A stretch of 64,000 nt of DNA. It comes from Pseudomonas sp. GCEP-101 (GTDB lineage Bacteria; Pseudomonadota; Gammaproteobacteria; Pseudomonadales; Pseudomonadaceae). Where the stretch lies: NCBI RefSeq assembly GCF_025133575.1, contig NZ_CP104011.1:1178001-1242000 (forward strand), read 5' to 3'. How positions within the stretch are numbered: the first letter of the stretch is position 1; every line of letters begins with the position of its first letter. Positions 1 to 9,040 of this stretch are shown in pieces. The position numbers and the translations under genes were made by a program. The notes below the pieces were generated by a model. The model was not told where the DNA came from and made no database searches. It saw nothing but the letters and a program-made list of their open reading frames with translations.

Positions 1-762
1 CAGTTCCACCAGCAGCGGTTGATAGGCCGGGTACTGCGCCACGTGGGTCGGCAGCCAGGCCCAGCCGAGGTCGCGCATCAGCAGTTCGGCCATGGCGTAG
101 AAGCTGTCGGCGCGCCACACCAGCGGGCTGATCTGCTCGCCGCCGGGGTAGTGGCTGTCCTGCGGGGCCATGAGCAGCTGGCGATGCCGCGCCAATTCGC
201 GACGGTCGGCATAGTCCAGCTTCGCCAGCTCGTGCCCGGCGCCGCACACGGTCACCATCTCGATGGTGCCCAGGCGCTGGCGCTCCAGCGCCTCCGGCAT
301 GCCCTCGTGGTGGAACAGCAGACCGAGGTCGGCGCGCCGCTCCAGCAGCTTGCGCGCCACGTCGCCCTGGGCGCCGCTGGCCAGTTGCACTTCCAGGGTG
401 GGGAATTCCCGCGCCAGCGCCTGCAGGCCGGAGAGCACCGGCTGGTAGGGCATCGCCTCGTCCTGGGCCAGGCGCAGCAACGGTTCGGTGCCGCGCACCA
501 GCGCCAGCGCTCGGCTTTCCAGGCGCTCGCACTGGCGCAGCACCTCGCGCGCCTCGTCCAGCAGCGCCCTACCCTCGGCGGTCAGCACCGGCTGGCGACC
601 GCTGCTGCGCTCGAACAGGGTCACGCCCAGGTCGCTCTCCAGTAGCGCGATGGACGAGCTCACCGCCGATTGCACGCGCTGCAACTGCCGCGCGGCCGCC
701 GAGAAGGAAGATTGATCGGCGACGCTGACGAAGAGTCGCAACTGGTCCAGGTTCCACTGCAT
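1..762 (-). CDS. LysR-family transcriptional regulator (3' end beyond window)
   Basis: The reverse strand reads from ATG at 762 with an N-terminus beginning MQWNLDQLRLFVSVADQSSF and continuing through a typical LysR winged helix-turn-helix of about 60 residues (FSAAARQLQRVQSAVSSS). An effector-binding domain follows. About 254 codons are present, and the C-terminal 40-50 residues lie off the left edge. It is divergent from the SMR pump at 898. A perfect 8-bp inverted repeat at 776-798 containing an ATC-N9-GAT LysR motif sits 13 bases upstream of its start, so autorepression and control of the pump are likely (inference). The effector is unknown. Confidence 0.88.
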   Translation of the reverse strand, partial: MQWNLDQLRLFVSVADQSSFSAAARQLQRVQSAVSSSIALLESDLGVTLFERSSGRQPVLTAEGRALLDEAREVLRQCERLESRALALVRGTEPLLRLAQDEAMPYQPVLSGLQALAREFPTLEVQLASGAQGDVARKLLERRADLGLLFHHEGMPEALERQRLGTIEMVTVCGAGHELAKLDYADRRELARHRQLLMAPQDSHYPGGEQISPLVWRADSFYAMAELLMRDLGWAWLPTHVAQYPAYQPLLVEL

Positions 763-775
763 GGCCGTCTCCACA

Positions 776-798
776 ACCTATCTCAATCACAGATAGGT
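776..798. promoter_or_regulatory. Probable LysR operator between regulator and SMR pump
   Basis: Perfect inverted repeat ACCTATCT-N7-AGATAGGT. It contains ATC-N9-GAT, a form of the LysR T-N11-A box. It lies in the divergent intergenic space, 13 bases from the regulator start and about 100 bases from the pump start. Confidence 0.6.
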
Positions 799-897
799 AA
801 TGACTTTATCCCATCAGCCAGGAGACTAGAATGCCGGCAGAGTCGAACGCAACCCACTCGCCGCCGCGCGGCGCGTCGTTTACGGGGAGGACCTACC

Positions 898-1230
898 ATG
901 CCCGGCTATCTCTACCTCGCCATCGCCATCGTTGCCGAAGTCATCGCCACCGCCTCGCTGAAGTCGGTGAAAGGCCTGTCCACGCCCCTGCCGCTGGCGC
1001 TGGTGATCGTCGGCTACGGCATTTCCTTCTGGATGCTGACCCTGGTGGTGCGCAGCATCCCGGTGGGGATCGCCTACGCCATCTGGGCAGGGCTGGGCAT
1101 CGTGCTGGTCAGCGTGGCGGCGCTGGTGCTCTACCAGCAGAAGCTCGATACCGCCGCCCTGCTCGGCATGGGCCTGATCGTCAGCGGGGTCGTGGTGATC
1201 CAGCTGTTCTCCGGCAACGCCGGCCACTGA
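898..1230 (+). CDS. SMR-family multidrug efflux transporter (EmrE-like)
   Basis: 110 residues, the standard small multidrug resistance length, with four hydrophobic segments. The key residues of the EmrE/QAC branch are in register: Glu14 in helix 1 (AEVIATASLK), Tyr60 and Trp63 (IAYAIWAGLG). Such proteins work as antiparallel dimers in the inner membrane and exchange protons for cationic drugs. The ATG at 898 is preceded by GGGGAGG. It lies divergent from a LysR gene with a clear operator between them. The substrate cannot be read from sequence; guanidinium exporters of the same fold are the alternative. Confidence 0.9.
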   Translation: MPGYLYLAIAIVAEVIATASLKSVKGLSTPLPLALVIVGYGISFWMLTLVVRSIPVGIAYAIWAGLGIVLVSVAALVLYQQKLDTAALLGMGLIVSGVVVIQLFSGNAGH

Positions 1231-1246
1231 CCAGCGCCCTCTCCCT

Positions 1247-1316
1247 GCAGGAGCGAGCTTGCTCGCGAACCAGCCCCCGCAGCGGACGGTGTTCGCGAGC
1301 AAGCTCGCTCCTACAG
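1247..1316. repeat. REP-like inverted repeat, family A
   Basis: Two arms, GGAGCGAGCTTGCTCGCGAAC and its reverse complement, are separated by about 20 bases. The same arms recur around 4635 and, with variants, near 25722, 40634 and 62688. It lies between the SMR gene and the FAD oxidoreductase and may also act as a transcript end. No transposase is nearby. Confidence 0.85.
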
Positions 1317-1386
1317 CTGCCGGCAGACGTTTGCCGCGACTGACAGGCGTTATACTGCGCGCTTCGTTTTCCCTCGAGGCGCTTTC

Positions 1387-2562
1387 ATGTCCGAATCCCT
1401 GAGCACCGACATCCTCATCGTCGGCGGCGGCATCGCCGGCCTGTGGCTCAATGCCCGCCTGCGGCGCGCCGGCTTTTCCACCGTGCTGGTGGAGAGCACC
1501 GCGCTGGGCGGCGTGCAGAGCCTGCGCTCGCAGGGGATCATCCATGGCGGCACCAAGTACGCGCTGCACGGCGCGCTGACCGGCGCCTCGGAAGCCATCG
1601 CCGACATGCCGGCGCTGTGGCGCGATTGCCTGGCCGGCACCGGCGAGGTGGACCTGCGCGGCGTGCGCGTGCTTTCCGATGCCCATTACCTGTGGTCGCC
1701 CGGCGGCCTGGCCGGCAACCTCACCAGCTTCTTCGCCAGCAAGGCGGTGCGCAGCCGCGTCGCCCAGGTGAAAGGTGCGGACCTGCCGCCAGCGCTGCAG
1801 GACAAGGCCTTCAAGGGCAAGGCCTACCGCCTGACCGAACTGGTGCTGGACGTGCCCAGCCTGATCGCCCGCCTGGCCGAGCTGGCCGGCGATAGCCTGC
1901 TGGCCGGCGAGCGCATCGAAGCCCTGCGCGACGGCGACAGCCTGGCCGGCCTGCGCGTGGACGGCCGTGACATCCGCGCCCAGCGCGTGGTGCTCAGCGC
2001 CGGCGCCGGCAACGAGGCGCTGCTGCGCGAGCTGGGCCTGGAACGCCCGGAGATGCAGCGTCGCCCGCTGCACATGGTGCTGGTCACCGCGCCGACGCTG
2101 AAACCGCTGTACGCCCACTGCCTGGGCGGCGGGCCGAAACCCCGCGTCACCGTCACCACCCACCCACTGAGCAATGGCGACTGGGTCTGGTACCTGGGCG
2201 GCGACATCGCCGAAGCCGGCGGCGTGGCGCGCAGCGAGGCCGAGCAGATCGCCGAGGCGCAGCGCGAGCTGCACAAGCTGGTGCCGTGGATCGACCTTTC
2301 CGCCGCCCGCTGGGCCACCCTGCGCGTGGACCGCGCCGAGCCTTCGCAGAACAACCTGCTGCGCCCGGACAGCGCCTTCCTCGCCGAGGACGGCGCGCTG
2401 CTGGTCGGCTGGCCGACCAAGCTGGCCCTGGCGCCCAACTTCGCCGACCGCGTCGTCGAATCCCTGGACAAGAGCGGCATCCGCCCGCAGGCGCACGCCG
2501 CCCTGCCGAGCCTGCCGCGCCCGGCCATGGCCCAGCCGGTGTGGGAGGAACTGTTCGGATGA
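1387..2562 (+). CDS. FAD-dependent oxidoreductase (DAO-like)
   Basis: 391 residues. The N-terminus carries a Rossmann FAD-binding motif GGGIAG (residues 13-18), then a DAO-family pattern with SLRSQGIIHGG. The family oxidises amine, amino acid or glycerol-type substrates; the substrate here is unknown. Its stop overlaps the next start (ATGA at 2559-2562), so it is translationally coupled to the aldo/keto reductase, and the pair probably acts on a common metabolite. This pair is conserved as PA4991-PA4992 in P. aeruginosa (from memory). Confidence 0.85.
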   Translation: MSESLSTDILIVGGGIAGLWLNARLRRAGFSTVLVESTALGGVQSLRSQGIIHGGTKYALHGALTGASEAIADMPALWRDCLAGTGEVDLRGVRVLSDAHYLWSPGGLAGNLTSFFASKAVRSRVAQVKGADLPPALQDKAFKGKAYRLTELVLDVPSLIARLAELAGDSLLAGERIEALRDGDSLAGLRVDGRDIRAQRVVLSAGAGNEALLRELGLERPEMQRRPLHMVLVTAPTLKPLYAHCLGGGPKPRVTVTTHPLSNGDWVWYLGGDIAEAGGVARSEAEQIAEAQRELHKLVPWIDLSAARWATLRVDRAEPSQNNLLRPDSAFLAEDGALLVGWPTKLALAPNFADRVVESLDKSGIRPQAHAALPSLPRPAMAQPVWEELFG

Positions 2563-3362
2563 AGACCCTGCATCACCTGCACCGCCCACTGGGCAGCACC
2601 GGCCTCAGCGTTTCGCCCCTGGGCCTGGGCACCGTGAAGCTCGGCCGCGACCAGGGCGTGAAGTACCCCGAGGGCTTCCGCATCCCCGATGACCGCGAGG
2701 CCGCCGACCTGATCGCGCTGGCGCGCGAGCTGGGCATCAACCTCATCGACACCGCCCCGGCCTACGGGCGCAGCGAAGAACGCCTTGGCCCGCTGCTGCG
2801 CGGCCAGCGCGAGGCGTGGGTGATCGTCAGCAAGACCGGCGAGGAGTTCGTCGGCGGCCAGTCGCTGTTCGACTTCAGCGCCGCCCACACCCGTCGCTCG
2901 GTGGAGCGCAGCCTGCGGCGCCTGGAGACCGACTACATCGACCTGGTGCTGGTGCATTCGGACGGCAATGACCTGGGCATCCTGCGCGGCACCGAGGTCT
3001 ACGCGACCCTGGAGGCCCTGAAGCAGGAAGGGCTGATCCGCGGTTTCGGATTCTCCGGCAAGACGGCGGATGGCGGCCTGCTGGCGCTGGAGCGCGGCGA
3101 TTGCGCGATGGTCACCTACAACCTCAACGAGCAGGCGGAAAAACCGGTGATCGACCATGCCCAGGCCGTCGGCCGCGGCATCCTGATCAAGAAGGCCCTG
3201 GCCAGCGGACACGCCGCCCTCGCGCCGGGCGTGGACCCGGTACGCGCCAGTTTCGAGCTGGTGCTGGGGCACCCGGGCGTCGCCAGCGCCATCGTCGGCA
3301 CCATCAATCCGCTGCACCTGGCGCACAACGTGGAGATCGCCGCCCAGGTGCTCGACCGCTGA
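2559..3362 (+). CDS. Aldo/keto reductase
   Basis: 267 residues from the ATG that overlaps the upstream stop. The (beta/alpha)8 aldo-keto reductase elements are present: LGSTGLSVSPLGLGT at the start, DTAPAYGRSEERLG supplying the catalytic Asp and Tyr, VSKTGEEF supplying the Lys, and LVLVHSDG supplying the His. A C-terminal GTINPLHLAHNV follows for NADPH binding. An in-frame extension upstream to 2286 lies inside the FAD gene and lacks a ribosome site, so the coupled start is preferred. Substrate unknown. Confidence 0.9.
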   Translation: MKTLHHLHRPLGSTGLSVSPLGLGTVKLGRDQGVKYPEGFRIPDDREAADLIALARELGINLIDTAPAYGRSEERLGPLLRGQREAWVIVSKTGEEFVGGQSLFDFSAAHTRRSVERSLRRLETDYIDLVLVHSDGNDLGILRGTEVYATLEALKQEGLIRGFGFSGKTADGGLLALERGDCAMVTYNLNEQAEKPVIDHAQAVGRGILIKKALASGHAALAPGVDPVRASFELVLGHPGVASAIVGTINPLHLAHNVEIAAQVLDR

Positions 3363-3678
3363 TCGGCGGTCATGTGGATTACGCATTCCTGTGCCATGCT
3401 CCAACTCCCCCGATGAAATGCGCGGGGCACAGAAACTGTCGCCAACCGGCGATTCCCCCGCAAAAGCCTCGGAATCGCCAAGCCTTTCAGGGAAAAATCC
3501 GGAAATCCTTTTGATTTTCGATGGCACCAGGATCGGTGCCAGGCTGTCCAGGTTGTAGCGACCCCGTTATGAACGATCGGCCGGACCGTCCCCAGGACGG
3601 TCAGCGTTCGCGTCGGCGCCGCCTGCCACGGCAGGACGTGCCAGCGCAACCCGGCGCCCTGTACGAGAAGGAGTCCCT
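3363..3678. other. Intergenic region with two small dyads
   Basis: No convincing gene. It holds two inverted repeats: GGCACC-N6-GGTGCC at 3523-3540, and GACCGTCC-CCA-GGACGGTC at 3584-3602. Neither is followed by a T-run, so they look more like operator or leader hairpins than terminators. An AAGGAG ribosome site at 3668-3673 serves the next gene. Confidence 0.5.
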
Positions 3679-4590
3679 ATGCCCCGTACGCTCGCCCGCA
3701 AGGACCCGACCGCCTTCAAGACCCTGCCGCTGCTGGTGGACGCCAGCCCGGAAGGGCTCGCCTACCAGACCCTCGGCAAGCCCCTGAACTTCGCCCAGGT
3801 CCTGGAAAAGCGTCGCCCCATCGAGATCGACGAGACCGAGCGCTTCACCGCCGAACTGGCCAACCTCGGCGTGTCGGTGCGACTGACCCTGAGCTACCAG
3901 GGCCGCGACCACTGGATCCTGGTGCGCCAGCGGCGCGAAGACCGTGGCGACACGGTGCTCAAGCTGATCTCCGGCTACGTGCCGGCCCACGAACTGAACC
4001 TGCCGCTGCTCACGGCGATCCAGGAAGTGGCCGAGGAATGCCTGGTGGAAACCGCCGACGGCTGGCTCGGCGGACGCTTCGGCGACACCTGGCTGCCGAC
4101 GCCCTACGAGGGCATCCTGCGCTACCGCGAGAGCAGCCACTTCTCCCTCACCCCGCTGTCCGGCGCCTCGCGCCCGGTGCAGGCCGGCGCGCTGCGCCTG
4201 CTGGAGCGCCCCCAGGCGTACGTGCACCTGCCGACGGCGTCGCTGCAGCTGGTCTACGACCTGCGCATGGAGCTGCCCAAGGACGCCCGCGAGGTGAGCC
4301 TGTTCCACGTCGACGAGAAACTCGAAAGCGGCCCGCTGGTGGCGCGGCTGGACCGTCGCCGCCCGGACATCTACCTGCTGCCGCTGGAGCACGGGCAACC
4401 GACCGGCGAGCTGTTCACCCTGAGCAAGGGCGAACTGTGCAAGGCGAGCACCCGCGGCCTGTGGCTGTCGGAGAGCTTCGCCAGCCAGGACGGCTGGCTC
4501 GTGCGCGAGGAACGCATCCGCTTCCGCGAATGGATGGAGCAGTGGCCGCCCGCCGCCGGCAATGCCGGCAGCGGGCGGCGCACGGCGTGA
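3679..4590 (+). CDS. Conserved protein of unknown function
   Basis: 303 residues with a strong ribosome site (AAGGAG, 5 bases before ATG). No signal peptide or membrane segment. I recognise it only as the syntenic equivalent of a conserved Pseudomonas hypothetical (PA4993 by position). The segment LTAIQEVAEECLVET around residues 112-126 resembles the helix of a Nudix box (REXXEE), but the full Nudix signature with flanking GX5E is not visible, so I do not call it a Nudix hydrolase. It is followed by a REP-like element and convergent acyl-CoA dehydrogenases, so it is transcribed alone. Confidence 0.75.
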   Translation: MPRTLARKDPTAFKTLPLLVDASPEGLAYQTLGKPLNFAQVLEKRRPIEIDETERFTAELANLGVSVRLTLSYQGRDHWILVRQRREDRGDTVLKLISGYVPAHELNLPLLTAIQEVAEECLVETADGWLGGRFGDTWLPTPYEGILRYRESSHFSLTPLSGASRPVQAGALRLLERPQAYVHLPTASLQLVYDLRMELPKDAREVSLFHVDEKLESGPLVARLDRRRPDIYLLPLEHGQPTGELFTLSKGELCKASTRGLWLSESFASQDGWLVREERIRFREWMEQWPPAAGNAGSGRRTA

Positions 4591-4634
4591 CTCCGCCGAT
4601 TTGAACCGGCCACGTTGATGGTCGGAGCGACCCT

Positions 4635-4713
4635 GTAGGAGCGAGCTTGCTCGCGAACCAGATCGACCGGCCAATGCCAACATTGGGCGGTTCGCGAGCA
4701 AGCTCGCTCCTAC
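4635..4713. repeat. REP-like inverted repeat, family A
   Basis: Arms at 4635-4658 and 4690-4713 are exact reverse complements of each other (24 bp). They match the arms at 1247 and sit between convergent genes. Confidence 0.88.
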
Positions 4714-4727
4714 GAAAAGCACCGCCG

Positions 4728-5945
4728 TCACTTCAACTGACTGGAACTCTTGCCCAGCAGCCGCCGCGCCACAATCAACAACTGGATCTGCTGGGTACCT
4801 TCGAAGATGTCGAGGATCTTCGAATCCCGCGCCCACTTCTCCAGCAGTTCCTCCTCCCCATAACCCAGTGCGCCGGCCAGCTCGATGCATTTCAGCGTCA
4901 CCTCATTGGCCACCCGCCCGGCCTTGGCCTTGGCGATGGACGCCTCCTTGGAGTTGGGCAGGCGGTTGTCGGCCATCCACGCCGCCTTCAGCGTCAGCAG
5001 GCGCGCGGCCTCCCATTCGGCTTCCAGCCGGTACAACGTGGCTTCGGCGTGGCTGGCGCTCAGCAGCGGCTGGCGATAGTCGAAGCGGCAGCCGGCCCTC
5101 TTCAGCAGTTCGCGGGTGCGATCCAGCGAGGCCTTGGCCACGCCGATCGCCATGGCAGCCACCAGCGGGCGGGTGTTGTCGAAGGTTTCCATCACCCCGG
5201 CAAAGCCCTTCTGCACGTCGATCTCGGCATTGCCCAGCAGGTTGGCGGCCGGCACGCGGCAGTCGCTGAAGCTGATGGAGGCGGTGTCCGAGGCCTTGAT
5301 GCCGAGTTTCTTCTCCAGGCGGGTGACGGTCATGCCCGGCGTGCCCTTCTCCACCACGAAGGACTTGATCGCCGCGCGGCCCAGGCTCTTGTCCAGGGTC
5401 GCCCAGACCACCACCGCATCGGCGCGGGCGCCGGAGGTGACGAAGATCTTCTCGCCGTTGAGCACATAGTGATCGCCATCGCGGGTGGCGGTGGTGCGGA
5501 TCGCCGCCGAGTCCGAACCGCAGCCCGGTTCGGTGATGGCCATGGCCGCCCAGGTGCCGGCGAAGCGCTTGAGCTGCTCCTCGTTGGCCACCGCGGCGAT
5601 GGCGGCGTTGCCCAACCCCTGGCGCGGCATGGCCAGCAACAGGCCGGTGTCGCCCCAGCACATTTCCATCACGCCCAGGCAGGCGGAGAGGTTGCCGCCG
5701 TTCTTCACGCCCTGCTCTGCGCCCTGTTCTGCGCCAGCCTTGCGCTTGCTGGCCGAGGTGGCGCCCACGGCATCCGGCGAGCCGGCATTCATGCCGTCCA
5801 GCAGCGCGGCCAGCAGGTCCAGCTCCTTGGGGTAGGCGTGCTCGGCCTTGTCGTACTTGCGCGAAATCGGCCGCAGGTAGTTCTCCGCCACCTGGCGGGC
5901 CTGGTTCTGCAGGGTGCGGAATTTCTTCGGCGTCTCAAGGTACAT
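4728..5945 (-). CDS. Acyl-CoA dehydrogenase
   Basis: 405 residues with the full acyl-CoA dehydrogenase fold: TEPGCGSDSAAIRT (FAD and substrate binding), then GEKIFVTSG. Near the C-terminus ILDIFEGTQQIQ carries the catalytic glutamate of the MCAD class. It oxidises acyl-CoA at the alpha-beta bond and passes electrons to ETF. It is the second gene of a pair, starting 10 bases after the stop of the upstream acyl-CoA dehydrogenase. Chain specificity cannot be read. Confidence 0.92.
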   Translation of the reverse strand: MYLETPKKFRTLQNQARQVAENYLRPISRKYDKAEHAYPKELDLLAALLDGMNAGSPDAVGATSASKRKAGAEQGAEQGVKNGGNLSACLGVMEMCWGDTGLLLAMPRQGLGNAAIAAVANEEQLKRFAGTWAAMAITEPGCGSDSAAIRTTATRDGDHYVLNGEKIFVTSGARADAVVVWATLDKSLGRAAIKSFVVEKGTPGMTVTRLEKKLGIKASDTASISFSDCRVPAANLLGNAEIDVQKGFAGVMETFDNTRPLVAAMAIGVAKASLDRTRELLKRAGCRFDYRQPLLSASHAEATLYRLEAEWEAARLLTLKAAWMADNRLPNSKEASIAKAKAGRVANEVTLKCIELAGALGYGEEELLEKWARDSKILDIFEGTQQIQLLIVARRLLGKSSSQLK

Positions 5946-5955
5946 GCAAAGCTCC

Positions 5956-7239
5956 TTAGAGATGCAGCCCGCCAGCCATCAGGCTGACGGCGCGCAGGTC
6001 GCGGTACCAGCGCTCGGCCGGGTGTTCCTGGGTGAAGCCGTGGCCGCCGAGCAGTTGCACCGCGTCGGTGCCGATCTTCATCGCCTTCTCGGCGCACAGC
6101 AGCTTCGCGAGATAGGCCTCGCGATGGAACGCCTGGCCGCGCTCGGCCAGGGCGCAGGCGCGCCAGACCATCAGGCGCATGGCATCCAGCTCGATGGCGA
6201 TGTCCGCCACCATGAAGGCCACGCCCTGGCGATGGCTGATCGGCTCGCCGAAGGCCTCGCGCTCGTTGCAGTAGGTGATCACGTAGTCCAGCGCGGCCTG
6301 CCCGGTGCCCACGGCCAGGGCACACCAGGCCAGGGCGGTGTAGTCGAGGAAGGCCTGGTAGTCGAAGCGCTCCGCCGCCAGCCGCTGCTCGGCGGGGACC
6401 TTGACGCCCTTGAAGCGAACCCGTGCGGTGCCGGCGGCCTTCAGGCCCATGGCCGGTTCGGCGCGCACCTCGACCCCCTTGGCGCGGGTGTCGACGAGGA
6501 ACAGCGCCGGGCCATCGCCGGCATCCGCCGCGACGATCAGCTTCTGCGCATCGACGCCGCGCACGACCAGGCACTTTTCCCCGGAGAGCGTGTAGCTGGA
6601 ACCGCGCTTGCGCGCCTTGGTGGACAGGCGCTGCGGGTCGGCCAGCAGCTGCGGCTCGCTCACCGCGATGGCGATCAGCGGCGCCGTCTCTTCACCGACG
6701 AAGGCCGGCAGCCAGCGTGCCTGCTGGGCAGGCGACGCCCAGCGGCGAATGCAGTTGGCCGCCGACAGCGGCACCAGCAGCGCGGCCGCCAGGCTGAGGT
6801 CGCCCCGGGCAAGGGATTCGGCGATGAGCGCATTGGTCACCACGGTGCGCTCGCCGGCCATGCCGCCCAGCACCTCGCTGACGCCGTAGTGGGTCAAGCC
6901 CAGCTCCTGCGCCTGGGCCAGCAATTCCAGGCTTAGGTGGGCCTTGGCGTCGGCCTCATGGGCGGCGGGGCGCAGTACCTCGGCGGCGAAGCCTTCGAGC
7001 ATCTCCGCCAGCATCTGCTGCTCGTCGGACAGGGACAGGTCGAACAACCCATCCGGGTCAACCTTGCGCGGTGTCTTGGGTTGCTTGGCGGCACGCTCGC
7101 TGGCCATCCGGAAGCCGGTGCGGCTGCCGCTGTAGAGCAGTCGTTCGAAGGGCTTGCGCAGCTTGAGTCGGTCCGGCCAGTCGGCCTGGGCGACACGGTT
7201 CAGCACGGCCAGGGCGCGGCCCTGCACGTCGGTGGTCAT
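5956..7239 (-). CDS. Acyl-CoA dehydrogenase, possibly lacking the usual catalytic Glu
   Basis: 427 residues. The N-terminus has about 60 extra residues (RALAVLNRVAQADW onward) before the dehydrogenase domain begins at LFDLSLSDEQQMLAEM. Substrate/FAD motifs are recognisable (IAIAVSEPQ, LSGEKCLVV, QLLGGHGFTQEHPAERWYRD). The C-terminus ends at LRAVSLMAGGLHL. Where MCAD-type enzymes have an EG(T) motif this protein reads AGG, so the canonical base is absent. Either the base is elsewhere, as in isovaleryl-CoA dehydrogenases, or the protein partners with the downstream enzyme. It heads a two-gene operon. Confidence 0.88.
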   Translation of the reverse strand: MTTDVQGRALAVLNRVAQADWPDRLKLRKPFERLLYSGSRTGFRMASERAAKQPKTPRKVDPDGLFDLSLSDEQQMLAEMLEGFAAEVLRPAAHEADAKAHLSLELLAQAQELGLTHYGVSEVLGGMAGERTVVTNALIAESLARGDLSLAAALLVPLSAANCIRRWASPAQQARWLPAFVGEETAPLIAIAVSEPQLLADPQRLSTKARKRGSSYTLSGEKCLVVRGVDAQKLIVAADAGDGPALFLVDTRAKGVEVRAEPAMGLKAAGTARVRFKGVKVPAEQRLAAERFDYQAFLDYTALAWCALAVGTGQAALDYVITYCNEREAFGEPISHRQGVAFMVADIAIELDAMRLMVWRACALAERGQAFHREAYLAKLLCAEKAMKIGTDAVQLLGGHGFTQEHPAERWYRDLRAVSLMAGGLHL

Positions 7240-7380
7240 GGTATCTCGCTCCGCGGAGGGGGGATGCCGTGATCATGCGCCGGGAATCGGCGGAGGAACC
7301 ATGACCGCTTTGCCGCCGGTCACTGGCAGAGCGGTCAGTGGGGGGAGCGGGGGCAACCGGAGAGAATGTGCCTGGGCTTC

Positions 7381-7496
7381 CCCCTCACCCAGCCCTCTCC
7401 CTCAGGGAGAGGGGGCAGATTGTGCCGACTGGCGTCATGGTTTCATCCTGCACCGAACGGTCCCCTCTCCCCCTGGGAGAGGGTGAGGGTGAGGGG
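7381..7496. repeat. Intergenic repeat, family D (CCCTCTCCC/GGGAGAGGG element)
   Basis: The outer arms CCCCTCACCC and GGGTGAGGG enclose two small hairpins of CCTCTCCC/GGGAGAGG type. The spacer between them (TGTGCCGACTGGCGTC...) is recognisably related to the one in the copy at 10521-10617, so these are copies of one element of about 100 bp. It lies just downstream of hldE. Confidence 0.75.
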
Positions 7497-7515
7497 AATC
7501 CGCAGGAACGAAGAT

Positions 7516-8940
7516 TCAGCCCTGGTGGCGAATCTTCTCGACGATGGCGGTGGTGGAGCTGTTTTCCACCAGGCCCAGCACGCGCACTTCGCCGCCGTAG
7601 GCGCGAACGATATCGGCGCCAACCACCTGCTCGACGCCGTAGTCGCCACCCTTCACCAGCACGTCGGGGCGGACCTCGGTGAGCAGGCGCTCGGGGGTGT
7701 CTTCGGCAAAGCTGACGACCCAGTCCACCGCGCCGAGACCGGCGAGCACGGCCATGCGGCGGTCGACGCTGTTGATCGGGCGGCCCGGGCCCTTGAGGCG
7801 GGTCACCGAGGCGTCGTCGTTGGTGGCGACGATCAGGCGGTCACCCTGGGCGCGGGCCTGTTCCAGGTAGGTCACGTGGCCGGCGTGGAGGATGTCGAAG
7901 CAGCCGTTGGTGAAGACGATCTTCTCGCCGTGGGCGCGGGCGTCTTCGATGGCCAGCAGCAGTTGTTCCAGGCTCAGCACGCCACGCTCGGAGCCCTGCT
8001 CGCGCTGCACGGCGCGGCGCAGTTCCGGGGCGCTGATGGCGGCGGTGCCGAGCTTGCCGACGACGATGCCCGCCGCCAGGTTGGCCAGGGCCACGGCCTG
8101 CGGCAGGTCCTCGCCGGCGGCGATGGCGCCGGCCAGGGTGGAGATCACCGTGTCGCCGGCGCCAGTGACATCAAACACTTCGCGGGCGCGGGCCGGCAGG
8201 TGCAGGGCACTGTGGCCGGGGCGCAGCAGGGTCATGCCGTGTTCGCCGCGGGTGACCAGCAGCGCGCCGAGCTCCAGCTCGGTCATCAGTTGCAGGCCCT
8301 TGGCGACCAGGTCGGCTTCGTCGGTGCAGCGACCGACGATGGCTTCGAATTCGGAGAGGTTCGGGGTGATCAGGCTGGCGCCGCGGTAGATGGCGAAGTC
8401 CTTGCCCTTGGGGTCGGCCAGCACCGGGATGCCGCGCTGGCGGGCGGCCTGGATCAGTTGCTGGTGGTTCTTCAGCGCGCCCTTGCCGTAATCGGAGAGC
8501 ACCAGCACGCGGACCTGGTCCAGCAGCGCCTCGACGTCGGCGGACAGGGCCACGGCGTCGGTGCGGAAGGCTTCCTCGAAGTCCACGCGCAGCAGTTGCT
8601 GGTGGCGGCTCATGACCCGCAGCTTGACGATGGTCGGCTGGCCGGCGATGCGCTGGAAGCGGGTGGTCACGCCCACCGCCCGCAGGCTGTCGCTCAGGCT
8701 GTCGGCCGCTTCGTCGACGCCGGTGACGCCGACCAGGAAGGCCGGAGCGCCGAGGGCGGCGAGGTTCAGCGCGACGTTGGCGGCGCCACCGGGGCGGTCC
8801 TCATGCTGCTCGACCCGCACCACGGGCACCGGCGCCTCGGGCGAGATGCGCGAGGTCGCGCCGTGCCAGTAGCGGTCGAGCATCACGTCGCCTACCACCA
8901 GCACGGGGGCCTGATCGAATCGGGGCATGGTCAATTTCAT
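7516..8940 (-). CDS. hldE: Bifunctional heptose 7-phosphate kinase / heptose 1-phosphate adenylyltransferase
   Basis: 474 residues from [10 protein letters not shown]; an upstream in-frame start (8979) is rejected because the family begins here and GCGGAG precedes it. Residues 1 to about 320 are a ribokinase-type sugar kinase with GGAANVALN and the anion-hole motif GAGDT (260-264). Residues 340-474 are a nucleotidyltransferase with [13 protein letters not shown]. The enzyme makes ADP-heptose, the donor for WaaC and WaaF encoded further along. P. aeruginosa hldE (rfaE) occupies the same synteny block. Confidence 0.96.
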   Translation of the reverse strand: MKLTMPRFDQAPVLVVGDVMLDRYWHGATSRISPEAPVPVVRVEQHEDRPGGAANVALNLAALGAPAFLVGVTGVDEAADSLSDSLRAVGVTTRFQRIAGQPTIVKLRVMSRHQQLLRVDFEEAFRTDAVALSADVEALLDQVRVLVLSDYGKGALKNHQQLIQAARQRGIPVLADPKGKDFAIYRGASLITPNLSEFEAIVGRCTDEADLVAKGLQLMTELELGALLVTRGEHGMTLLRPGHSALHLPARAREVFDVTGAGDTVISTLAGAIAAGEDLPQAVALANLAAGIVVGKLGTAAISAPELRRAVQREQGSERGVLSLEQLLLAIEDARAHGEKIVFTNGCFDILHAGHVTYLEQARAQGDRLIVATNDDASVTRLKGPGRPINSVDRRMAVLAGLGAVDWVVSFAEDTPERLLTEVRPDVLVKGGDYGVEQVVGADIVRAYGGEVRVLGLVENSSTTAIVEKIRHQG

Positions 8941-9040
8941 GGGAACTCCGCAGGTCGAAATCGCCGCGGATAATACCATAGCCGCCCAGTGCGACTTGCG
9001 CCGAACACCGGGCGGTCGGCGCCAGGGCGGCGCCGATGGG

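Noticed and set aside
880-2589. Long open frame on the minus strand opposite the FAD oxidoreductase
   Set aside because: Shadow of GC-rich codon bias; no family motifs, His/Gln/Ala-rich composition, and the plus-strand gene is clear.
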